NCBI GenBank assembly: GCA_950295325.1
Contig: OX485806.1
Coordinates: 2,046,001-2,110,000, forward strand
Direction: 5' to 3'
DNA: 64,000 bases
Source: Polytrichum commune
Taxonomy: Eukaryota; Streptophyta; Polytrichopsida; Polytrichales; Polytrichaceae
Position 1 is the stretch's first letter. Every line of letters begins with the position of its first letter. Positions 48,353 to 61,900 of the stretch are shown piece after piece. A program made the position numbers and the translations under genes. Below the pieces are notes generated by a model that was given only the letters and a program-made list of their open reading frames with translations, was not told the origin of the DNA and did no database searches.

Positions 48353-50310
48353 TAGCAAACAATATATCTTAACCTACAAGTAATAGATGATAATACATCA
48401 TTTGACCACTTATGTGTACTAGGCTATGGGCCATCCATAACAAGGGAATAGAACCAATAAAGGGCAAAGACGTTAAAAAAACATTATTTATAGATTGTGA
48501 TATCAATGACAATTGTTCATAAAAGTTAATCATCTCCAATGACATACAAACCATATATCACATAGGATATTGAATATATAATATTTTATAAATAAATAAA
48601 AGATATATTAAAAACACGGATCACATATCTTTTATATTCTCTAAAACCGTAACAATATCAAAGTTTGAGACTCCTTAAATAAAAATGGTGATGTATCGAC
48701 TAGGATAAGGTCGAAATCAAGCCTAAGAAACAACTTCAACTTTAAAACTCTAGAATAAACTCAATGATTTGCATACTGATGTAAACATAGATACAACAAT
48801 GGAAATTGGTTTACTTTCAACCTCCATGAAAAATGTAAGGCGCTTAGTACAAATATGAAGTAATGATGCTTTATCTTTTTTGGACCCTTTCATAATAGTT
48901 TTCTTTCGATCCAAAATTCCCTTTCTCTCTACCAAGAAAAGAAAAGAAAAAGTAATGCCCATAACAAGGTATTGGCTGGCGTGAATGTGAGCCCGTTAGC
49001 CTAATGTTGATCACAGATGTCCATGATGTAGTATAGGTGTTATGTCTCCTTCTCTCTACTGTATCTTTGTCAAATATATATTTTTCCATCGCCAATGTTG
49101 ATGTAGTATCAACAACATGCCCTTGCAATCTAAAAGTTCAAAAATTTGTGATCCCTAAATCCTAATGTCCCCACATGTGACTAGCATATATGTGTTTCAG
49201 TTGGTGACGGAGTTTACTCGGATCCCAAAAATAATATCATTGGTTCTCTTAATAGAGCTTGTCCACATTGGCGTTCAAACCTCGGGGGCGGGGGGGGGGG
49301 GGCAGTGTGTTAAAAAGTGAAGGATATAGGTGCGAACAACCACTATTTTATAGGGGGGTATTACTTTCAAAAAAAAATTTACATGCTATCATTATGTAAT
49401 TTTCTACTTTGGGTTAATAGAAAAATGGCTTGCATTACTTATAATTCCAAATTACCTATTATTCCATACTCTATAGTACTTTAAAGATGTCCAGTGCCAT
49501 TTTTGATACCCTATATTACTCTTAAGTCCATTTATAAATTTTTGCCCCCATGTTTTTAAAATATCCTATCATTTGTTCGCCGTATATTGCTACTCCGACC
49601 AATGACTACCCCTCCCCCCGAGGTTCAAATAGAAAAATTGTTGAAAATTTCACCAACGTTCAAAAGTTAGAAATCATTGCATAGAAATTTCTTACGCAAA
49701 AATACATCCAAAATTGTATATGTATATGTATATATATGTTATATATGTTATCGAGATTTGTACTAGGAAAACCCAAGGAAAATGGTTTTCAACGAAGGGA
49801 TGATAGCCTTACCACCACCACGTTGTCTATTGTATGTAGATTGTAGTAGTGTGTCCCTCTTGAATTCAGATCCATGTAAAATTAATGCCTATAGACAAAA
49901 CGCCTAACCTCCATGCCAACATAAAGTCAACACTCCGCAAAAATTAAAAACTACATGCAACCAAAGAGAGTTTTTTTTAATAAATATAATGATGGTATTA
50001 AAACAAATTGAATTTTTTTCAAAATAAAATAGGCCCTACGCAACATGATACTGTGATTTTTAAATACTTTCAGGCCGTCATAAATTTCATGAAATTTGGT
50101 TTATAATATTTCTAAGATACCATGCTATACAAACAATTGCAAATGGATTATAATGTATACATTCCCCCGCCCTGCCCACAGTGGATGAAAATGTGTGGAC
50201 ATGATAAAAATGGTTGAAGAATATTGGATGAAGAGTTTAGGTAAGCAACGTGGAAGGAATTGGTTTTGATCACTTCATTGGATTATGAGAGTTTTGGTGT
50301 TTTGTTGGCA

Positions 50311-50880
50311 TCTACAAATTGTATATCTTCTAGCAATTTGGTGTTGACATTTTTTCTTTTTTCTTTTTTCACATGAATAATGCAAGAGAATCTCCATTGA
50401 ATTGTATGGCAATGTCATCAATTTATGCTTTCTCAATCAATATATTTAATGTTTCTTTTGAATACATATCAATTTTGTGGATGTATGTTTTATATTATGG
50501 CTTTATAAAAATGTTTTGAGGCTTAACCGCATTGCGATGAATTGTCGGTTCCGTCTTTTGAGACAATGCTTGAAATGAACCAAATATTGGCCTCATCTAC
50601 AAATTGTATACCTTCTAGCAATTTGATGTAGCACATTTGTTTTTATTTTTTCACATGAATAAAAATGCGAGAGGACTTTCATTGGTGATGTCATCGATTT
50701 ATGCTTCCTTAATAAATGATTTCATGTTGCTTCTAAATACGTATTAATTTTGTGTATATATGTTTTGTATTTTGTATTATGTATTGAATTGCTTTGAGGC
50801 TTAACCACATTGCAATGAAGTATAGGCTTTGTCTTTTGAGACAATTTTTTTTAAATGAGCCAAAATTTGGCCTCGGTTGG
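50311..50880 (+). repeat. Tandem duplication of a 285-bp unit
   Basis: Copies at about 50311-50597 and 50598-50880. Both carry ATCTACAAATTGTATA.CTTCTAGC, TTTTTCACATGAATAA, GAGGCTTAACC.CATTGC and CTTTTGAGACAAT. Divergence is moderate, roughly one base in six or seven by eye. It is non-coding. Confidence 0.8.
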
Positions 50881-53800
50881 AGAACTGACTAGAATTGGCA
50901 ACATGTGGAAGATAATTATAAGGCATAGCAATCTTCCCACTAACCACTTGTTGATTTATAATAAACTTATGGTTTATAAAAATGACTAACCCCAAACCTT
51001 TCAAAGTAATTGAAAGGTACAAAACATGCATAATTAAAAAATAACTCAATTAAATGGGTCATTTAATCGCATGTGAATAAGATAATACCCCCCAAACAAG
51101 TATACCCTCACTGCATGTGGTTCCCGTGATTCAAACCTACTGTCAACCATGTGCATGCCGAGGGCCCTTCCATGCCGACATCATCGCAGTCTTTTTGTTG
51201 TTGTATCCCAACTACATTTGTTGGTAAATTTTCTTGATATCGTATTATAGCCATGTTGTGTAGTGAAAATTTCCAATTATAAAATTTGTAATTTTCTGTA
51301 CGTAATCACACGTGACTAGATTTTTAATTTTTAATTTTTAATTTTTTTAACATTCAAGCTATTTGGACAAAAATCAATGAAAATGACCTCCTAAAAGTGA
51401 AAGTGGTTTGTGGATGAAATTGTATTAAGGGATCCCCTTTGAAGTCGGGAGAAATATAACCTCTTTACATTTTAAGTAAAGAATAAATGAACATGTAAAG
51501 GTGATATGTCATAGTTGCATGCAACATTTGTAATACGTTTGAATCACTTTGAGGTCATTAAGACCTCAAAACCTCCCTCCAAGTGAACATTGGGATCATA
51601 TATGGTCCCACTTGCATTTAAGGGCTTAACAATACCAGGGAACATGCAATTGAGCATGATGAGTTGTTTGACCAAAAATGTCCTTAGGCGTTCTTAAGAA
51701 TTTCTACAACTAAATTAATATGTAAAAGTCTCGAAACCAAACAAGACACAAGGTAGTGAATGTCCATTAATGTACATTTTCCACACACTTAGATTATTGG
51801 GTCAATGAAGACATGGACATTTCCAATAGCCACATCATGCCACCCACTACGCTATTCATTGTTCTTGTCGTTGTTCTTCATTACCCATAAAATTTTAAAT
51901 GACACATGGACACATGGACCATAATTGTCCTTAAATGAACCACACTATTTAAAGATACTATGGCTCAAATGAAGGTTCAAACATCCAAACACACACCGCT
52001 TGAAAGACCTACTTATATGATTTCCAACCACCCACGACAATTGGCTTGCTCCGAAAGCAAAGTTTCATCATGCACTTCAACCCCAATACGTCTTTTTTTT
52101 TCTTTTTTCTTTCTAAAGTCTCGCATATATAAGAATTCCAAAATATTTTACAAACTCGATCATCGGTCCTCTTAAGTTGGTGCAACCGCCCTATGGTGTT
52201 TTGGAAATACGACCTTGTCATGAGAAGAATGTGTGTTGAGGAACGGTTTGCCATTTGCCACATAACTTTCATTGGTTTGGTAGCACCAACTAGTCAACAA
52301 ATTAAGTTGATTTATGCCAAATCCCATTGCTTGACTAGCAAGTTCATTGACATAGGATACCGTTGTTTGAAGCGGGACACCTTTTCAAGGGTATTGCTCA
52401 CTTCAACTCCCAACCTCCCTCATGTGCGATGTTTTTAAAGGGACGACTTGTCGATTTACCCTTCCCCAATCTATCGAGGCATTAGCTAGGCACTCGAGAT
52501 GAGTTACACCTATCACACACTACAATCTATAACAAATAGCATGCATAACAACTAAATAGGACCATCACATTTGGAACGAGTACTTGCACTGTATGTTTTA
52601 AGAAGCCCAAATCTATCAAAATGCACATGCATTTTTTTGTGGGTTTAATTTTTCTATATAATTATAGTATTTTAAGCATGTGTTATGCTCTTATATATGG
52701 AATCCTTAGCTGATTTTAAGAAAGAGATGGGCTTGAGGAGACCATACAAGACTTAGAAATTTCTCAAATGCACATTTGTTAGGATTTTTGATGTACTTGC
52801 CTCCCCCCACTTCCAAACCAGTTGGCTTGGGGGCCACATCTTCCTCTACTTTTGAATTTTATGCACTATAATGTTTAATTTTTTAAATTATATCATTTTT
52901 GTCACATCTACTATTAGGATTTTGAATTTTGAGGTCTACATGCACCTTCAATGAAAGATTGGGATCTGGTCCGACAATGTCTGGTTTTCATATCAAAGGC
53001 CCTAAAAAACCCAAATGTGGCATCCATGGCGTTTGTAAGTTGTATACGTGGTTGTTAATTATGGTAACTTTTGAATGGTGTTATATTGAACGCAACAAAC
53101 TCAAACATAGTATGAATCTTGACAAGAAAACATGGCAAAACCGTCTCCCTTAGTTTGACACCTCATCACATGAACCTCATAATATCCTAGTCGGAGATAC
53201 TTGGACGGTTGAAACTCTTTCATGCACTCTCCACCCACACGCTCTACTCATCTGTAAGGTTGTATTTTGCATTCGAGTCTAGATTGTGCAACTGAACAAT
53301 CTCAAAAACTGGCTAGGGACAGAGGAACCTCCAAGACCACTCCGGGTCAGCCAAAAGATAAACATTCAGAAGTTAATTCAAACAACAGACTTTCACACGA
53401 ATAATGGTAGTGGGTCATGTTCACCACCTACCAAAACACACAAGGTGTGGACATAATAAAAGCACAAGAATCGTGTACAATTCGGGTGCCTTCCAAGTTT
53501 CCTTTGCAATGAGTGGTCCAAGTGCGGCTCCCCCCCCCCCCCTCCCCCCCAAAAGTCATGCCGTGGGCACAGGGTTTTGTGGGCCATTTTGTGCCGATGT
53601 ATTGAACCTTTAGAATAAGCTACACGAGTCTTGGGCCGACTTCGGTTTCAATGAGCAAGTGTTTTCTTCTTCCATTCGATCGGGACCCGGGCGGTGCAGA
53701 GCCGCGACATGGTTGAATCTTGACTTGGAATCTTCTTTACTCAAGGAGGAGGATGCTATTTAATGAATGCCTTTTGCAACGAGTGGTCATTGAGCCCTGA

Positions 53801-55559
53801 CCCCAACTACTACTGTTACTATTTCAGAAAATATCTTTTAAAATGTTAAATTAGTCACTGGGGCTTGCTTTTGGTGGGCATATTCCAAATGGTATTAAGG
53901 CCCTTAAGTAAGTTAGGGTTAGTTTCCATGTAGGTTGCTCACCCGTCATATTCTAGTGGAAATGTAGATGTCACCATGTGAAATCTACATTTATGCTAGA
54001 ATCTAGTGGGTAATCACCCTTCCCTATTATCATTTGGAGTTGCTTGCCGCTTGTCATTTCCATGGTGTTTTCAACCTCACGGTGTGTTGGGGTCACATGC
54101 TATTGCTCTACTTTGATTGAAAATTTATAATTTTCAACTAGAAAGGGCCAATTTACAGTGTACTCACTACGGGTTCTATCCATTATATGATGATAATGAT
54201 AATAAACGTGTATGAACTTGGAATCTATCAGTTTCGTAAATCATAAAATCTTCTACATGGATTATGGTAAATAACATGGATTTCATTGTTGAGCTTATTT
54301 TCATGCTAACAATGTCAAGGACAATATTTTGGTGCACACTATTTACCAACCTATAATCAAACATCAAAGTTCTATGCTTTTTGTTGGATTTAAAATTCAT
54401 GCGCATTTAAAAGGATTCCAACTTAGGGGATGGAGATGGGTATATCACGTGGGCATGTCAAGTGTATCTATAGTTGCACACTATTTGTATGTGTAATGGT
54501 GTATAATGTGACCCATACTATAGGAACTACCCGTGATAAATCACACTATACATCTATCCACACAATTTATCAACGTAGTGAAAAAAAAACTATTGGTAAG
54601 ACCACGTCATCTCCATAGTGACATTAGGGGTCCAAGACCCAAAAAAGTCCTACTCTCAAAGCATCTTCGAAGAGCCTTGCTTTTAAACTCGCTTAATTGT
54701 CTTGAGCTTTCAATTCATTTTAGTTTCTCAAACTAAGAGGAGTTCATTCTCAAGTTGGGTCCAATGAGACATCTTAGTAAATAAATGTGACATGAATGTC
54801 CCTCCATTATTCCATATTTTGGACTCAAACCTTGAAAGTGAACTCCTCAATTTGCAGGTCTTGACCAATAGGAACACACAATTGTGGAAGTCACACTAGT
54901 CATGGGAGGTTGTGCATCGATCCTCGGCCATGGGTCTCACCCACAAGGGGGCTTAGTAGTGTTATGAGTCCCAAAAAATGTGATCATTTGGTCTTGAATC
55001 CTAGCGATTCCACATTAATCCGAATCTCCATTAATGACTCATACAAAGATGCCAAAAAGGGTCACGTGACCGAGATCCTAACAATCTCATGATCAAATTG
55101 ATTAATATTGTTATTTCTCCCCAGAATATCTCAAGTGCCTAAATAAGGACAAAATGGATGTGTATTAAGCCAAGGTCAGCTGATTTCTAAAGGTCTTTGA
55201 AAGAAAAAAATTGACGAATTCATCCAAATGTTGAAACCAAAGCATTCAAGCAACAAATTATACTCGTTTCCAGTATAATTGCAGGATAAATGAGGACTGT
55301 TATCAATAACGATAATTGTTGGTTCGGATGAAGAATTTGTCCACTCAAAACAAAAGTAAACAACAATTTATCCTCATTCCCAAAATGTTAAACGAAATTG
55401 GACTCTGTTGTAAAGGGCTGATGGGGATGTCACTGTAGACTTTTAGAAAGAAGAGGCTGGGCCCAATGGACGCTAAGTTATTGGTCACAAATTGGCGTCG
55501 TAAGTAAAGGGGCCTCAGTTCCTGGGGAAAGGAACGTGGAGGAGGCCCATCCTGCATTA

Positions 55560-56110
55560 CTCCGGGCGACCCCTCGCATATGAGTGCCCCCCGCCCCGCC
55601 ATTTCGCCGGGTTCTGGCCCTCTGATCCTCCGTGTAACCCGTCGTTCTCTGCCCTCCCCTCCCCTCCCCTGTTTCCGTCTCGGCTTCCAGCCCTTCGATC
55701 CTCTGGGTGACCCTTGTATCCTCTCCCCTGTTTCGTTCCCCACCCGCCATATTTCCCCGGGTTGTGACCCTTTCCTCCTCCGGGTGGCCCGTAATGTCTC
55801 TCCTCTCGCCTTCCCCTGTTTTGTCTCCCATCACGGGGTCGCTCTGTCGGCTACTCACCCGTCGTTCCCCAGGGCGACCCCTTGTTTCCTCGTATCCTCT
55901 CCCCAATTTCGCCCCCCATTTGTCCTGAGCTTGCTCCCCCGCCCTCCATTTCTTCGGGTAGCCCGTCGTCTCTCTACCCCCGCCCCTCCCTGCTTCGTCT
56001 CCCATCCCGAGGTTGCTCTCGGCGGCTCCTCGAGGGCCTCGGTTCCCTCACTCGTCTTACTTGACTCAACCTTTCCCCACTTCGATTGCCGTGCGCACCA
56101 CTCACGTCTG
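55560..56110 (+). repeat. GC-rich, pyrimidine-rich degenerate tandem repeat
   Basis: A C/T-rich strand built of diverged units of roughly 100 bp. Recurring blocks are CCCGGGTT or CCGGGT, GACCC or GGCCCG, CCCGTCGT, TCCCCTCCCCTG and TTTCGTCTCCCATC. The high GC leaves long open frames on both strands (284 codons on the plus strand from 55580, 175 on the minus), but neither resembles a known protein. It lies about 3 kb upstream of the amylase coding region. Confidence 0.6.
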
Positions 56111-56399
56111 GCAGCTGGCTCCAGCTTCACGGGGGAAAACGCGTCATCAAATTTGAGCTACTCTCCCGCATTTTGGAGCTTTTCTTTCTTGGTCCAGGGG
56201 ACAATTTCCACTAACAAGACTCGTCACGGCTTGTCGCGCGCAAACGGTGTCCTGCTGGTGTCACACACAAAGGTAGGGAACCTTTGCTTCCGACAGGTTT
56301 CGTGTCGCGCTTCTACGGAGCTCCTTCTTGGAGAATACATCGTATCATGTCATAAGTTAGTATGCACAAGGGAGGGAATTGATGCAGCGATGATAATGA

Positions 56400-58960
56400 T
56401 GATATCGCATTTTATGGCTACAGGAGGTTCTTGATTTTCTGTAGGAGCTTGGAACAGAAAATGTGAAGGATGTCCATCGCAGCTTAGTCGAAGTGTTTAT
56501 TGGAATTCCGTACATTCTGTGAACTTTTTGCTGGAGGATTTCTTTGAGTAGATTATATATAAGGATGTTGGAGCACTCGTCTGTGGACATTTTTACTTCG
56601 CATTCCACGTTTTCTTGGTGCAATTGGCGTGAGAGGGAGATTGATTAGTCTTGCGCATCGTTTTTCTTTTTTGATAGAAGTGCAATGATGATGTCTGGAG
56701 GGAGCGAGGCGCTTCCGGCTCGTGTCCCCTGTTTGCCGTCGCCTTTGTAAGTTTCTCCCGACACGAGACTTTGTAAAGTAGACACTGTCTTTGCTCAGAT
56801 GCCTTCAGTGATATCTCAAATTCCTCTGTATGAATTCGAAGGACTTGTTTTCCTACTTATCACAGGAGGTCCAGGTTAATTCTCGCCAGTTGATACTTAG
56901 TTCTAGGATCCTGTGTTGTCCATGGTGATTTTAAACAGTGAGTGCTAATTTCTTGTGAGAGAAGGCGCTGTCAAATAAATGTAAAGTGCAATGTATCCTC
57001 TCATCAACTCCGAAGTTTCTGAACATTTACAACCTTGTGTAGTAGACACCGTGTTTGCTCAGATGACTTCATTGATACCTCAAATTGTTCTGTATGAACT
57101 CGAAGGACTTGTGTTCCTACTTATCACAGAGGTCCAGGTCAAGCCTCGCCAGGAGATAGTTTTAGGATCCTGTGTTGTCCCTGTTGATTTAGAATAGTGA
57201 TTGCTGATTTCCTGTGAGAGAAGTGATCGCTGTTATATAAACGTAAAGTGCAATGCATCCTCTCATCAACCCCGAGGTTTCTGAACATTTACAATACGCA
57301 GAAGAGGAACGTTCCCGCATTAGTTTTCATGCGTAAAGCAGCCGCATTCTTACTTCTGTTTCTAGTGAGGTTGAGTGATGTACGAGTCTCTTCTTTTTGT
57401 TCATCCTTCTGAACAAACAAAAAATCCGAATATATTACCCCATCCGCTGACAATCCTTTGATAGAGATCATACTCTAAGCCTCACGGTGAAGCTTGTGAT
57501 CATTGCAATAAACAATGTACCACTCTCAAGCTGAATATCGATGATCAAAATGTAGGAGCATCGGGTCCTATTCCTCGCAAAGACTGGGTGCAGGTTATAG
57601 CTCTGCACTTCTGACGATGAGGATAAGATTTTCAAGCAATTCTCTCATCGATGTGATAAGACTATAGACGAAGGCTTCATACTGAGTTGCATCTGAACGA
57701 CATACTTATATGTTTCTTCATTCTATCTAGACATCAATTGAGGCATTGTCAAGGGTGCACAGTAAGATCGCAGTGAACTGCATGTATTATCAGGGAATCA
57801 TTCTCGAAACTCATAATAATTCCTCCAAAATTTTGAACGGGAATGTGAAAAAGACTGTCTCCGTATTGTTGTGGGGATAAGTCCAGGTGGGTAGAGGTGA
57901 GGATGGGGATCATGGAGAAAGTAATCACTCTCGCATTGAGACAGTTTCGCTCCAGTAGTGGTAAATTATTTAGACGGCAGCGGTTTTTTGTTCCTTCACC
58001 CTGATATGTGCGAATCTGAGCTCTTTAAAAAGAAAGTACAATTCTTCAGGGTGGGGCATTATTTGAGAGTGGTAAACTATGCTATCCAGGTGCAGGACTT
58101 TACAACCTATAGGAACTGAGCCGAACATGTCTTCACATCTCTCTTAAATTGTAGCATGCAACTAAGAGGAGAAACAGCCTATCCATTTGAATACTAGGTA
58201 TGCTGAACTAGAATCAAGTTGAAGAGATGCATCTTAAAGAATCACCGTTTCTTTCCACCAAGGGATGGAGACAGTTTAGATGGTGGACACAAGTACACTG
58301 GGAACTCAGTAACCGTGCCACCTTCAGTCATAATAGGTGTTGGGGAATAATTGTTTCCCTTTCACCCGGTAGTCACATCATCCATAGTCAAGACTACTTT
58401 CTATCAACATCTTCAATCCCGATTACTTGGAAAGTAAATCATGTTATGACACATGCATTGGCATATTGGTCACGTTGCCACTTATGCTAGCTGAATTGAG
58501 GACGTTGCAACTACAGGAGACTTCCAATATATGTTTGTATTCTACCTCATATTGAAATATCTGTTGTTGGTTTTGACAGAAAAGGGCAACTGAAGGACCT
58601 TTTGTTGGTGTTTGCTGCTGTTCACAATAAGTGGGAGATGAATGAAGCCCTGGGGTTAGGAATGTGGGTTATCAATTCTGCCCTTCTCACATATTGGGAG
58701 AAAGGTTAGACTCTTATGACAAAATGGCTTTCATGACAAACGGCTCCCATAAAAAATGACTACTAAGAGAGGTTATTTATTCCTTGATACATGTTTTCTC
58801 ATAATTTTGTCCTTGTTCACCACTACTCAGAAGGGGAGTGGTTGAAATAATCCAGAGCAGAAAAAATCTTTTACTAACTAAGCACTGACAAATGCACGCA
58901 AACTTGAAGCACCTGCTATATCTGGAATGCAATAAATTGGAACTCAAAGTTTCTGCTGTC
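56400..58960. other. Probable 5' leader region of the amylase gene
   Basis: An ATG-rich start at 56685-56693 followed by about 50 codable bases and a strong GTAAGT donor near 56746 could be a leader exon. However, its phase does not join the first certain amylase exon at 58995. No other coding sequence is visible up to 58960. Confidence 0.35.
56776..57292 (+). repeat. Tandem duplication of a 260-bp unit upstream of the amylase
   Basis: Copies at about 56776-57029 and 57030-57292. Each contains GTAGACAC.GT.TTTGCTCAGATG, AAGGACTTGT, CTACTTATCACAG, TAGGATCCTGTGTTGTCC and TCTGAACATTTACAA. It may lie in the amylase 5' leader intron: a good donor (TTTGTAAGTTT) lies at about 56745 just before it. 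Confidence 0.75.
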
Positions 58961-58978
58961 ATGTGCACAACTGCTGGA

Positions 58979-61900
58979 ATGATGATCTGTGCAGGACTTA
59001 AGAAGAAAGGACTAAAAAAACGAGTCCGGCAGCCATCATTTGGGAGAGATGAATTGGAAAATGCATGGAAGAAGCCCCGATTGAGTAACCCTCTGTCAAA
59101 TAGCAAAATTGTGGATGTTGTTGGTGAGACAATCTTTGATGGGCAGGAATTGGTATGCACCTGCATTCTTTGGTTGCTTTTTTGATTTCTAAAACTGTTG
59201 TCCTGCACCTCTGAAATCTTGTTCTTCTTTTGATGGAATTGTGGAGATTATTAATATGTGGAAATTTGTGAATCATTACTAGATGCCTCCTGTAACCATA
59301 TTTATGTAGATATAGGTGCTGTGTATGTGGAATACAAGGTGAAAAAAGAACAGATTAGGACAAAGATGAGGCTTGCTGTTTCTTGGTCTGCCCTAAGATG
59401 AATGAAATAAAGTGGGTGGTCTTGACCTATTGTTGCAAATCAAATCAGGTTCAATCTGAAAAGCACACGTCTGTGAACTAATTTGAGGAGCCAGTACGAA
59501 GTATGCACATGTGATGACAAGTCTGAAGATATGAAATGAATTATCTTATATGTAATGGGACTCATAGAATAGATTTACATTCTGGCATGGTGCTTTTGGA
59601 TAGTTAAATGTAACTCCAGGAGGGGCTTGGATGTAAGGACAGGTGGATGGAGCTGGAGAAAGTAAAGGTGGTAAAGCACAACAACCAGATGAAAGTGTGG
59701 ATCCCTCTGATTTAGGAGAGGAGGATATTGCAGAGCCAAATGTATGATCGATGTCCTTGATACTTCATTCTGCTCAAATTTACATGCTGCTTCATTATAT
59801 CTACCATTAACTGAAGTACTAACGAGTTGTGTGCCTGAGTCAATAGCAGGCAGACCAAGAAGCATCAAAGTCAAGGGCAAGCTCAGAACAGTCTAGAAGC
59901 ACTGAAACAAGAGTAAGTGAAGATTCTAAAACTTAAAGTATGTAGGTTGTTGTTTGGGAGCTTTTTATTTTTGTCACGAGATTAGATATACAGGATATAT
60001 TCCTAGGTATTCGGCTGTTTGTGGCACTATCTTAACAAATGCCTCAATTTTGCAGGTTGAAGAAAAGGAGGAAGCACAATCTGATGAAAATGGTAATTAT
60101 TACATTTTGTGATTAAAGCACTGGGACATACAAGTAAACAGTAATATAGTCTAGACCCTATCTATTTTGCTGCGGAAGCTCTTATGTGAAGTAGGGATAA
60201 TGTTATTTTAATAGTTATTTGCAAACTTTATATGTGCTTTATTCATGTGAACGTTGTGTTCTTGCAAACAGGAGGGGATCTGATTCGTAAGGGGAGGGAA
60301 ATCTTCATCCAGGTACTAAGCATGCAAGTCTTATCTTTTTAGACGGGAAGAAGTACAGATAGATCGAGTGATATGAACATGTGAGATGAGCACTGAATAG
60401 CATAATGAGGTTGATAGTAAACAGCGAATACTGATAGTACTCCTTGTGTGTTTATTAGGCATTTAATTGGGAATCTCATAAGCAAAAATGGTGGAGGAAT
60501 TTGAAAGAAAAGGTGCCTGAACTAGCTGCGTGGGGGTTCTCTTCCCTGTGGCTTCCTCCCTTTTGTGATTCACTGGCCCCACAAGGTCAGATAAGCTGTG
60601 CACAAGTCCTTGGCTCTTTAATTCTTTTAAGAACTACACAGTATATATTGAGGAGGTTGTTCAGGAAGTCCAGCTAATTATTTTATTTGTAATGACATAT
60701 CAACGTGCCTGACTGTAATATTTACTAACCAGTGATTGACAATCTGTGCTAGTTCAGATCCACAGTAGTTTTGGTATTCCTTGCTAATCACAATGCTGCT
60801 CAATATATGACACTGCCTTCTGTTCTGTGTTCAGGATACCTTCCTAAGAATTTTTATAATCTGAACTCTTCGTATGGAAGTGAGACTGAGCTAAAGAGTT
60901 TGCTGCGACACATGAAGAAAAGTGGGCTGAGGTCGATAGCAGATATTGTCATCAATCACCGTGTTGGCAGCACCAGGGGGGTTGGAGATCTTTATAATCG
61001 CTATGATGGAATGCCCATGCCATGGGATGAGTATGCTGTCACCTCGGATAGTGGTGGGCTGGTATAATCACATCAACTCCTTTAAGTCAGCGAATTCCCA
61101 AATTTGTATCTGATGATGCTGTGCATCATCATGCAAGTGATGATGAAAATGGCCAACTACTTGCTTTGGTTCATGTTTCTTGTGGATGGTTGAGTTGGTG
61201 GACCAAAATTCTGGCATGTTGTGCTTATGTTTCTGTTATGCAGGGAAACCCAAGTACTGGAGAGATTTTCAATGGAATCCCCAACTTGGACCATTCTAGT
61301 GAGGTTGTTGCAAATGATCTGAAAAACTGGTTACAGTGGCTTCGCAAGGACCATGGCTTTGATGGTTTCCGTTTTGACTATGCCAAAGGGTGAGTTAGCT
61401 ATTAGTTCTGACATGCACTTGGTTCTAGGTGCACTAACACTTCTATTAAGATTGGATGTTTGCTGAATTAAGGGTAAGAGAAGTATGCAAATTCTTAAAC
61501 CAGATGCTCTTGAATAATAGATGTTTAAGGAAGTGCAACTTCGAATCACGTATTGAGTGCAAAATAAATTCCTCTTTAGGCACTGTTACTATGTATATAG
61601 AAACATCAAGAAGTGAATTCTCAAATCCTGGCAGTTGCTTCGGGTGTTGTATATGCATCAATCCACCAGCAGTTGCACTTGATATTGCAGGAGCCAAGCT
61701 GATGGAATCTCTATAGGCAGTATTTATTCTTCCTACAAATGCAGAGTTGTGGACATGAACAAATGGAGAGGACTAGCAGCCACAGTTGAATTTCTCTCCT
61801 ATTAGAGCTGCATCATGTAGAGCCCATGTATACTTACTAATAATCATTTGAGGGCAATTGGCACCTGGGAATACATGATTAGCCAAGAGAAGTTATTAAT

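Larger units (their letters stand above)
46390..55480. other. Gene-poor AT-rich region of about 9 kb
   Basis: Besides the R2 copy, a TA/TG microsatellite (48304-48352) and the 290-bp tandem duplication at 50.3-50.9 kb, I see only AT-rich sequence. It has occasional G or C runs (about 49290 and 53530) and short open frames without similarity to known families. No gene is called. Confidence 0.55.

Noticed and set aside
55580..56434. 284-codon plus-strand open frame in the GC-rich block
   Set aside because: Composition is extreme (Pro, Ser, Leu, Arg), the opposite strand is also open, and the DNA is degenerate tandem repeat; no domain is recognisable.
56685..56750. First coding exon of the amylase (ATG followed by a strong GTAAGT donor)
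   Set aside because: Joining it to the exon at 58995 gives an immediate stop, and no intermediate exon could be found; it may be untranslated leader.
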